From: an uncultured Pirellula sp.
GTDB taxonomy: Bacteria > Planctomycetota > Planctomycetia > Pirellulales > Pirellulaceae
Direction: 5' to 3'
Length of the DNA stretch: 7,736 nt
Assembly (NCBI GenBank): GCA_903837255.1
Contig: CAILTZ010000828.1
Coordinates: 1-7,736, forward strand
In this document: piece after piece, positions 1-6,073 of the stretch
Numbering within the stretch: the stretch's first letter is position 1
Layout: each line of letters starts with the position of its first letter
Position numbers and translations under genes: made by a program
Notes under the pieces: generated by a model
Databases searched by the model: none
Told to the model about the DNA's origin: nothing
What the model saw: only the letters and a program-made list of their open reading frames with translations

Positions 1-186
1 GACCGCTTCAGAGGTTTTGCTCAATCCCGACTCCCTTCCAAAACATAGACTCCCCGGTAGCGTAAGCAGCTCAAGAACCCAAAAAATTTCCTCGGCAAAC
101 AAGCTTGCACGCCAAGCCCTAATTCGCCTAAATAGCTATCTTTGGAAACCACCTAGGTTTGTAGTTCGAGCTTTACTCTGCCCATG
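1..186. other. Left-edge region with no supported gene
   Basis: No convincing gene is seen. All three forward frames are open at the window edge and stop early: TAG at 46-48, TAA at 63-65, and TAG at 188-190. The third frame would give a 62-codon tail ending in ALLCPC. Any of these could be the C-terminus of an upstream gene, but none has a recognisable motif, and the base composition is more AT-rich than in the genes further right. I could not pick out a promoter with good -35 and -10 boxes. The nearest candidate (TTGCAC at 105-110 and TAAATA at 129-134, 18-bp spacer) matches the consensus poorly. Confidence 0.4.
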
Positions 187-441
187 CTAGCAAATAAAAC
201 CCAGCTAGCAAATAAAACCCAGCTAGCAAATAAAACCCAGCTAGCAAATAAAACCCAGCTAGCAAATCAAAACGATTCGATGGACCACCCTACCACATCG
301 AGGTGCCACTCGAAGTACTCGCGCCACTCGGGTTTCCTTTTTCCATCCCTCGAACTTATGATGTTCCGCACGACAACACTTGCCCCTTGGGCGACATTTG
401 CCCCTTGGGCGGTTCCTTTTCTGATGAGATTCCATTTATGA
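184..441 (+). CDS. Possible small repeat-containing leader ORF
   Basis: This is an 85-residue open frame that I do not recognise, and it may not be a gene. Residues 2-25 are four LANKTQ hexapeptides and part of a fifth. Around residues 66-76 it carries a second hexapeptide-spaced pair, LAPWAT then FAPWAV, from the other 18-bp-spaced repeat. In favour of translation: its TGA (439-441) overlaps the ATG of the permease (438-440) as ATGA, the same arrangement as at the two secure gene junctions in this window, so it could act as a translationally coupled leader. Against it: no Shine-Dalgarno sequence is visible before 184, the middle part is poor protein-like sequence rich in His/Ser/Arg, and an ATGA overlap at an ATG followed by A can arise by chance. 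There is no predicted signal peptide or clear membrane segment. Confidence 0.25.
   Translation: MLANKTQLANKTQLANKTQLANKTQLANQNDSMDHPTTSRCHSKYSRHSGFLFPSLELMMFRTTTLAPWATFAPWAVPFLMRFHL
187..276. repeat. 18-bp tandem direct repeat array
   Basis: The unit CTAGCAAATAAAACCCAG occurs four times without a mismatch (187-204, 205-222, 223-240, 241-258). A fifth unit at 259-276 keeps the first nine bases and then decays. Each internal junction creates the palindrome GCTAGC. The unit length is a multiple of three, so in the frame starting at 184 it encodes LANKTQ repeated; the other two forward frames meet a TAG or TAA in every unit. Both remaining repeat-wide open readings are on the reverse strand and would be hydrophobic. 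The array lies about 160 bp upstream of the permease start. The perfect copies suggest recent expansion by slippage or unequal exchange. Confidence 0.97.
380..411. repeat. Two-copy direct repeat with 18-bp period
   Basis: TTGCCCCTTGGGCG occurs at 380-393 and again at 398-411, so the copies start 18 bp apart, the same period as the array at 187-276 although the sequence is unrelated. Each copy contains the short inverted repeat GCCCCTTGGGC, with CCC facing GGG. The pair ends 26 bases before the preferred start codon of the permease, so it would lie in that gene's 5' leader and could form a small hairpin near the ribosome entry site. Confidence 0.85.
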
Positions 442-1700
442 TTTGGACGATCCTGCAGGTTAGCTTTCGGCGATTGAAGAACAATCGCTCCGAGCTGCTT
501 CTGACCTTCCTCGTCCCGATCCTGTTTTTCAGTATCTTTGCTCTGATCTTTGGTTCTCGAGGAACCAGCGGTACGTCGATCCCCAAGATCAAGGTCGCAC
601 TGAGCGACCAAGTGGGCTCGGGCGTGACCCGGCGGGCGATCGAACTGATTCGAGAACAGAACTCACTGCGGGTGACCGACTCGCACTCGGCACTTTTGCA
701 TGCCGACTCTCTGGAGAAGGACCTTGCCCAACTGGTCGAGCCTCACGAGGCCGAATACCTCGTTCGACGCGGGTCGGTACCGGCCGCGGTGATTTTTTCT
801 GCGCCTACCACCGAGGGATCCTTTCCTACGATTGAATTGCTCTCGGATTCCTACGATCAGGTTTCTGGCCAAATCCTTTCGGCGTTGGTTCAAAAGTCGG
901 TCATGACCGCCTTTGCCGAAGAGCAGCGAAAAGCGGCACCGCCGATGCCTGTGCAGGCACCTGGGCAAGTCCCTGTTCCGAGCGTCCAATCTGCTGCTTT
1001 CGCACCGGATGCTCTGGGCCCCTCGGCCCCCAATCTCCCTGTCTTTGCCGAACCTCCGACGATCCAGAGTGTCGATGTCTTGGGTGGCAAGAAAACCAAC
1101 CCGGTGATCGCGATGTACGCAGCTGGGATCGCGGTCATGTTCTTGCTATTCTCGGCGACCACCGCCAGCGGATCGCTCCTGGAAGAACGGGAGAACTCGA
1201 CCCTGGACCGACTGCTTTGCAGCCGATTGAGCATGGACCAACTCCTGCTCGGCAAATGGTCGTATTTGACCATCGTCGGGATTGTTCAAATGGCATTGAT
1301 GTTTTGTTGGGGAAGTCTGGTGTTTGGCATCGATCTTGTGAATCATCTCGAAGGCTTCATCGCCATGACGCTCGTGACTGCCGGAGCGTCGGCGAGCTTT
1401 GCGCTGCTGCTAGCTTCGCTGTGCAAATCCCGTACGCAGCTGAGTTGGGTTTCGACGATTGTCATTCTGAGCATGTCGGCCCTAGGTGGTAGTATGGTCC
1501 CAAGGTACCTGATGAGCGAATCGATGCAGCGTGCCGGACTGCTGACCTTCAACGCCTGGGCCCTAGAGGGCTACAACAAGATATTTTGGCGAGATCTGAA
1601 GCTCCCGGATATCGAACTCGAACTCGGCGTGCTGACCCTGTGCGGATTCTGCTTTATCGTGGCAGCAAGAATATTCGCGATCCGCTGGGAACGCACATGA
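438..1700 (+). CDS. ABC-2 type transporter permease
   Basis: Membrane subunit of an ABC-2 family transporter (420 residues), which would work with a separate ATP-binding subunit in the inner membrane; the substrate cannot be read from sequence. Topology fits the ABC-2 membrane family with a long extracytoplasmic domain: a first hydrophobic helix at about residues 20-38, a soluble domain at about 40-220, then five hydrophobic stretches near 225-243, 275-297, 307-328, 335-353 and 395-412. The cytoplasmic family motif is clear as LLEERENSTLDRLLCSRLS (247-265) followed by LLLGK, and the late motif with GGSMVPRYLM and FNAWALEGY is also typical. Residues 166-204 form a Pro/Ala-rich linker. I chose ATG 438 because family homology begins there. 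The frame is open back to an ATG at 303, but that extension is made of repeat-derived sequence (CPLGDICPLG). The ribosome binding site is weak (GATGAG at 423-428). The stop overlaps hrpA. No ATPase partner is visible. Confidence 0.88.
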   Translation: MIWTILQVSFRRLKNNRSELLLTFLVPILFFSIFALIFGSRGTSGTSIPKIKVALSDQVGSGVTRRAIELIREQNSLRVTDSHSALLHADSLEKDLAQLVEPHEAEYLVRRGSVPAAVIFSAPTTEGSFPTIELLSDSYDQVSGQILSALVQKSVMTAFAEEQRKAAPPMPVQAPGQVPVPSVQSAAFAPDALGPSAPNLPVFAEPPTIQSVDVLGGKKTNPVIAMYAAGIAVMFLLFSATTASGSLLEERENSTLDRLLCSRLSMDQLLLGKWSYLTIVGIVQMALMFCWGSLVFGIDLVNHLEGFIAMTLVTAGASASFALLLASLCKSRTQLSWVSTIVILSMSALGGSMVPRYLMSESMQRAGLLTFNAWALEGYNKIFWRDLKLPDIELELGVLTLCGFCFIVAARIFAIRWERT

Positions 1701-4700
1701 GCTTGAACTCCCAAGCTCCCTTGGATGACAAGCGGCTAGTTCGCCATGATGCGACCCGTCTTGCTCGCCAATGGTCCCGCTTGCAACGCGTCAAACCCGA
1801 TCGATTGCAGCAGGATTTGCAGCGCTGGCAATCGGCCCTCGATGCAGCTTATGCTCGTTTCGAACAGCGTCTCCAAACAAACTATCGCATCAGCTACGAT
1901 CCAGAACTGCCGATCTACAACCATCGCCAAGAGATCCTCGATCTGCTTGCCAATCGCCAGACGATGATCGTCTGCGGGGAAACCGGATCGGGCAAAAGCA
2001 CTCAGCTACCGAAACTATGCCTACAAGCCGGCCTGTTTCGCCACGGTTGGATCGGTCACACCCAACCTCGCCGGCTGGCTGCAAGATCGATCGCCAACCG
2101 GCTCGCCGAAGAGCTCGATACCGAGCTCGGCCAAGTCGTCGGCTACAAGATCCGCTTCCAAGACCGCACGCAAGACTCCTCGCTCGTGAAACTCATGACC
2201 GACGGGATCCTCTTGGCCGAGATCCAGCGCGACGCTCTCCTGGAAGCTTACGATTGCATTATCGTCGACGAAGCCCACGAGCGATCGATTCAAATCGATA
2301 TGCTCATGGCTTATCTTGCCGAGCTGGTTCACCGGCGTCCAGAACTGCGTCTGATCATCACCAGCGCGACGATCGATGCTCAGCGGTTCTCGGACCACTT
2401 TCACGATTCCATCGGTCCAGCCCCGATCCTAGCGATCCAAGGCCGTAGCTATCCGGTCGATGTCCGATACCGTGGTATCCAAAGCTTGGCCGACTCCCCT
2501 GCGATCGACAACGATTATGCGTTGCTCGATCGACTCTGCATGGCGGTCGATGAACTCTACAGCGAAGGGCGCGGAGATATCCTTGCCTTCTTTCCCACCG
2601 AACGGGATATTCGCGACGCGAGCAAGCGGCTCCGAGGCCATCTGACCCAGCGCGGGCTCAACGATTCGGTCGAGGTCTTGCCTTTGTACGCAAGGCTCAC
2701 CGAAGCCGAACAGCAACGGATCTTCCAACCGCATCGCCAGAGGCGCATCGTTCTTGCGACCAACGTCGCGGAGTCCTCGCTGACGGTCCCCGGGATCCGC
2801 TACGTGATCGATACGGGTACGGCCCGCGTCTCTCGCTATGCTCCGCGAAGTCGTGTGCAGCGATTGCCCATCGAACCGATCTGCCAAGCATCAGCAAACC
2901 AGCGCAGTGGCCGCTGCGGGCGGCTGGGACCTGGCATCGCCATCCGACTCTACGACGAACAGGACTTCCTGGGCCGCACCGGGTTTGCTCAGCCCGAGAT
3001 CATGCGCTGCGATCTGGCCGCGACGATCCTGCACGCAAAGTCTCTGAGAATCGATGACATCGAATCGCTCGCTTGGCTCGATCCACCCCGGCCCGAGAGC
3101 ATCCGCGAGGGACTTCAGACACTCCGCGAGATCGAAGCCATCGATCAAGCTGGAAGCTTGACTCTCATCGGCCGCACCCTGGCGACTTGGCCTGTATCGC
3201 CGCGTATAGGAAGGATGCTGCTGGCAGCCAACCAAAACGCTTGCTTGCACGAGATGCTCATCATCGCCTCGGCGCTCGAGACCCAAGACCCACGCGTCCG
3301 ACCCCCAGAGTTCCAACAAGCTGCCGATGCCGCTCATCAACGCTTCCGCGATTCGCAAAGCGACTTTGTCACCCTGCTGCGTATCTGGGATTTTTACCAT
3401 TCGCTACGCGAGAAACTCGGCCGAAGTCGGTTGGAAAAAGCTTGCCGCGACTCGTTCTTGTCCCTGGTCCGACTCCGAGAATGGGGGGATGTCCATCGGC
3501 AACTCATGGAACAGTGCCGCGAAGCTGGTTTGACCATCCAGTCTCGACGCATGGCCGTCCATGACCCAGCCGTGAGCGAATCGCAAACCCAGCCTCGAGA
3601 TCGATTTTCAGATGGCTACGCAGAACTTCACCAAGCGATCCTCGCAGGGTTGCCATCGGGCGTAGCGATGCTCGATGACAAAGGCAAATACCGCGGCGCG
3701 TCGAACATGGAACTGCTTCTTTGGCCAGGTTCCTGCCTCAGAGGCTCAAACGCCAAATGGATCGTTTGCTCCGAAATCGTCGAGACCCACGATCGCTTTG
3801 CTCGCACCTCTGCGCGCATCGATCCGGTCTGGATCGAACGGGTCCTGGGCCACTGCCTAAAGTACTCCTATGACGAACCCCACTTCAGTCGCAAACAAGG
3901 TTCGGCGATGGTCATGCGACGCGGATCGCTCATGGGCCTGCCCGCAGTCAACCGACACCCCGTACCCCTGGCTCCGCTCGATCCAAGCTTGGCCCGCGAT
4001 CTGCTAATCGAACATGGATTGGCCGAGCAGCAACTCGAATCGCGAGCGAAATTCTGGAGCCATAACCGCCAATTCCTCGACCAGATCCAACGCATCGGGG
4101 ACAAGACCCGGCGCAGGGATTGCGTGGTCGATGCGTTCGTCCTTCTGAACTTCTATCGCCAATGCGTTCCAGAACACGTGGTCGATCGCGTTACTCTCGA
4201 ACAATGGGACAAGTCCCTCAAAGAGACTAAATCACCACCGTACTTGTCCTACGAAGCGCTCGAACTGCAACTCGATACCCAATCGATGCGCAAAGAATTC
4301 CCCGATCAACTCGAAATCGGACAAACCAGCCGTTTGCCCCTGAGCTACCGCTTCGAGCCGGGTTCCGAAACCGACGGCGTTACCCTCGAAGTCCCCCAAG
4401 CTTTTGTCGAGCAGTTGCATCAAGAGAAACTCGAATGGCTCGTTCCAGGTCTGCTCGAAGAGAAACTCGTGGCCCTCCTGAAATCGCTCCCCAAACGCTT
4501 GCGCCGGCAATTGGTACCCATCCCCGATACCGTCCGGGTCATCCTTCCAAAAATGCTCGAAGCATCTTCCAAGTCCGAGCCATTTTGGAAAAGCTTGTGC
4601 GAGATTACCTCCAAACATGCAGGGGAGGTGATCCATAGGTCCGACTTCGACTCTGACTCCCTCCCGGAACATCTGAGATTTCGCATCGAGCTCAAGGACC

Positions 4701-5758
4701 CGCAAGGCAAAAACATCGTCGTAACCAGAGAGCTTGGAACGATTCAACAAGCACTCCAGCGACAAGCCGATGTCCAGAACAAGCCATCTCAGAGTGTCGC
4801 TTCGACATCGACCAGCTACCCATGGCAACGCACCGGAATGCAAAAATGGGATATTCCCGAACTGCCCCAAAAGATCGTCGAACTCATCGGTGGTGTCCGG
4901 ATGGAACGATTCCCGAGCTTGGGTTGGCGCGATGGCAAAGCTTACACCCTCGTCTGCGATCATCCTCACTTGGCCGAGCAACAACTGCGGGAAACCATGA
5001 TCCGCTTGTTGGCCGCCAGTGAGCGACGGGAGCTCAAAAGCCAAATTCAATACCTGCCCAAATGGACCCAGTGCGGGCTTTGGCTCTCGGATCGATTCGA
5101 TGCCAACGGACTGACCGATTACGTCTCGAACCTTATGGTCCGATTGGCGATGGTAGAAACCAACTGGAGCAAGGACTCCGGAGGCTTGGATGAATGCCCC
5201 AGGAGCTTGATCGATTGGGAAGCCAGACACGTCGGTCGCGTACAAAAAATCGGTATGGCTGCTGCTGAGATCGCTCGCTGGTTGCAAAAGTTCGCAGAAG
5301 CCTATTATCAGCTTAGGCGACAAAAAGAAAGCATTCCCAAGCAATTATGGGAGCAAGTCACCTCGATGCGGATGCAACTCGATGGACTGATGGATCCAGC
5401 CCATGCAATGCATACACCTTGGGTGTACCTCAAGGACTTTCCTCGGTTCCTAAACGCCATGGCCCTGAGGCTAGAAAAACTTCGTTCGTCGGGGTTGCCC
5501 AAGGACCAGCAGTTGGACGCTGGGCCTGAACAAGCCGCCAAAGACTATGCGGTACGAATCGCCAAGCTCGAAAGCCAGCTCGCCTTTGCCAAACACAAAA
5601 GCAGATGGCATCCCGACGGTACACTCCTAGAGTATCGCTGGATGATTGAGGAGTATCGTGTCTCGCTCCATGCGCAAAAGCTAGGGACCCGGATGAGTGT
5701 ATCCCCGAAGCGGATCGAGAAACTCCAACAACAGCTCAACACCCAGTCGCAATCCTAG
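1697..5758 (+). CDS. hrpA: ATP-dependent RNA helicase HrpA (DEAH box)
   Basis: Cytoplasmic DEAH/RHA-family RNA helicase of 1353 residues, close to the roughly 1300 residues of E. coli HrpA, which is linked to mRNA processing and stalled-ribosome rescue. Helicase motifs in order: Walker A GETGSGKST (94-102, Lys100), motif Ia TQPRRLAARS (122-131), DEAH (191-194), SAT (223-225), the motif IV region LAFFPTERD (297-304), motif V ATNVAESSLTVPGI (354-367) and motif VI QRSGRCGR (402-409). The HA2/winged-helix region spans about 430-600, followed by the OB-fold region at about 640-715 (LAGLPSGVAM, YRGASN, WPGS). The long C-terminal HrpA-specific region (DUF3418) runs to the end and includes SRRRD-like TRRRD, LSYRFEPG and RWMIEEYRVSLHAQKLGT near 1314-1331. 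All catalytic residues are present. The frame is open to an ATG at 1586, but the start at 1697 is preferred: it makes an ATGA overlap with the permease stop and has GGGA six bases before it. The upstream extension only re-reads permease codons. Confidence 0.97.
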   Translation: MSLNSQAPLDDKRLVRHDATRLARQWSRLQRVKPDRLQQDLQRWQSALDAAYARFEQRLQTNYRISYDPELPIYNHRQEILDLLANRQTMIVCGETGSGKSTQLPKLCLQAGLFRHGWIGHTQPRRLAARSIANRLAEELDTELGQVVGYKIRFQDRTQDSSLVKLMTDGILLAEIQRDALLEAYDCIIVDEAHERSIQIDMLMAYLAELVHRRPELRLIITSATIDAQRFSDHFHDSIGPAPILAIQGRSYPVDVRYRGIQSLADSPAIDNDYALLDRLCMAVDELYSEGRGDILAFFPTERDIRDASKRLRGHLTQRGLNDSVEVLPLYARLTEAEQQRIFQPHRQRRIVLATNVAESSLTVPGIRYVIDTGTARVSRYAPRSRVQRLPIEPICQASANQRSGRCGRLGPGIAIRLYDEQDFLGRTGFAQPEIMRCDLAATILHAKSLRIDDIESLAWLDPPRPESIREGLQTLREIEAIDQAGSLTLIGRTLATWPVSPRIGRMLLAANQNACLHEMLIIASALETQDPRVRPPEFQQAADAAHQRFRDSQSDFVTLLRIWDFYHSLREKLGRSRLEKACRDSFLSLVRLREWGDVHRQLMEQCREAGLTIQSRRMAVHDPAVSESQTQPRDRFSDGYAELHQAILAGLPSGVAMLDDKGKYRGASNMELLLWPGSCLRGSNAKWIVCSEIVETHDRFARTSARIDPVWIERVLGHCLKYSYDEPHFSRKQGSAMVMRRGSLMGLPAVNRHPVPLAPLDPSLARDLLIEHGLAEQQLESRAKFWSHNRQFLDQIQRIGDKTRRRDCVVDAFVLLNFYRQCVPEHVVDRVTLEQWDKSLKETKSPPYLSYEALELQLDTQSMRKEFPDQLEIGQTSRLPLSYRFEPGSETDGVTLEVPQAFVEQLHQEKLEWLVPGLLEEKLVALLKSLPKRLRRQLVPIPDTVRVILPKMLEASSKSEPFWKSLCEITSKHAGEVIHRSDFDSDSLPEHLRFRIELKDPQGKNIVVTRELGTIQQALQRQADVQNKPSQSVASTSTSYPWQRTGMQKWDIPELPQKIVELIGGVRMERFPSLGWRDGKAYTLVCDHPHLAEQQLRETMIRLLAASERRELKSQIQYLPKWTQCGLWLSDRFDANGLTDYVSNLMVRLAMVETNWSKDSGGLDECPRSLIDWEARHVGRVQKIGMAAAEIARWLQKFAEAYYQLRRQKESIPKQLWEQVTSMRMQLDGLMDPAHAMHTPWVYLKDFPRFLNAMALRLEKLRSSGLPKDQQLDAGPEQAAKDYAVRIAKLESQLAFAKHKSRWHPDGTLLEYRWMIEEYRVSLHAQKLGTRMSVSPKRIEKLQQQLNTQSQS

Positions 5759-5809
5759 CTTCAAAGATGGCCTCCGAGTGGGATGATCAAAGCGGCCAAC
5801 ACCAGCCTC

Positions 5810-5878
5810 GTCAATCCGTCAACACCGTCCGCGGTCAATCCAGTCAACACAGTCAATGCTGTCAATACTGTCCAAACC
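5810..5878. repeat. Degenerate 9-bp GTCAA-type tandem repeats
   Basis: A run of units starting with GTCAA or GTCC begins at 5810, 5818, 5827, 5834, 5843, 5852, 5861 and 5870. The last five are spaced exactly 9 bp (GTCAATCCA, GTCAACACA, GTCAATGCT, GTCAATACT, GTCCAAACC); the first three are spaced 7-9 bp. The alternation of GTCAATCC and GTCAACAC in the first and middle parts suggests an older duplication of a roughly 25-bp block (5810-5826 resembles 5834-5850). It lies 52 bp after the hrpA stop, outside any supported gene. Confidence 0.75.
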
Positions 5879-5887
5879 CCAACGCCA

Positions 5888-5903
5888 CCGCCGCAGGCGG
5901 CGG
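5888..5903. terminator. GC-rich inverted repeat, possible transcript end structure
   Basis: CCGCCGC and GCGGCGG form a perfect 7-bp inverted repeat separated by AG, giving a stem of six pairs with a four-base loop (CAGG) about 130 bp after the hrpA stop. No T-run follows on either strand, so it is not a classical Rho-independent terminator. It could stabilise the 3' end of the hrpA mRNA, or it could be an extragenic palindrome of the repeated kind. The structure is seen directly; the function is a guess. Confidence 0.3.
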
Positions 5904-6063
5904 GTCCCCTCAGCCAGGCATTCTAGGGCGACGCCCGAAAATTCCCCCTAAATCACCAAGTTTAACGAATCGATAAAGCCTGCCGAGTCGATATAGATTT
6001 TCAAGCCGAAGGTCCGTACAGTCGGAACCGCCCAAGCTTAGGTGTCCCTTGAATGGAATCTGC

Positions 6064-6067
6064 AGGA
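6064..6067 (+). promoter_or_regulatory. Ribosome binding site that favours the start at 6074
   Basis: AGGA stands six bases before ATG 6074. The alternative upstream ATG at 6053 has a weaker AGGTG (6040-6044) eight bases before it. The AGGA decides for 6074, but the preference is modest. Confidence 0.5.
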
Positions 6068-6073
6068 CCCACC

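Larger units (their letters stand above)
5759..6073. other. Intergenic region between hrpA and the membrane protein gene
   Basis: This interval has no credible gene. A 69-residue open frame (5767-5976) exists but is built from the GTCAA repeats and the inverted repeat and has no ribosome binding site. The interval contains a degenerate 9-bp repeat tract (5810-5878), a GC-rich inverted repeat (5888-5903), and a smaller one, GGGC-GAC-GCCC, at 5926-5936. An AT-richer stretch at about 5937-6001, with TCGATAAAG and TCGATATAG in near-repeat, is the likeliest place for the promoter of the downstream gene pair, but I cannot assign boxes with confidence. Confidence 0.6.

Noticed and set aside
2..190. 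Open frame of 62 codons from the left edge
   Set aside because: It could be the end of an upstream gene, but it has no motif and two other frames are also open at the edge, so I did not call it a coding region.
187..276. CRISPR array
   Set aside because: The 18-bp units are directly abutting with no spacers, and there are no cas genes in the window.
303..437. N-terminal extension of the permease to ATG 303
   Set aside because: The extension is not membrane-protein-like and is partly made of the 18-bp-spaced repeat. Permease-like sequence begins at 438.
1586..1696. N-terminal extension of HrpA to ATG 1586
   Set aside because: These 37 codons overlap the permease coding sequence in another frame, and the ATGA overlap with GGGA upstream supports a start at 1697.
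1771..2448. 225-codon + strand frame inside hrpA
   Set aside because: It is an Arg/Ser/Pro-rich out-of-frame reading across the Walker A and DEAH regions of hrpA, which are intact in the true frame.
4232..5344. Long open frame of 370 codons on the - strand
   Set aside because: It lies wholly antisense to the hrpA C-terminal region, whose + strand reading matches the HrpA family to the last residues. The reverse frame has no recognisable motif and is a shadow of codon bias.
5767..5976. 69-codon frame in the intergenic region
   Set aside because: It consists of repeat and palindrome sequence, lacks a ribosome binding site, and its translation has no protein-like pattern.
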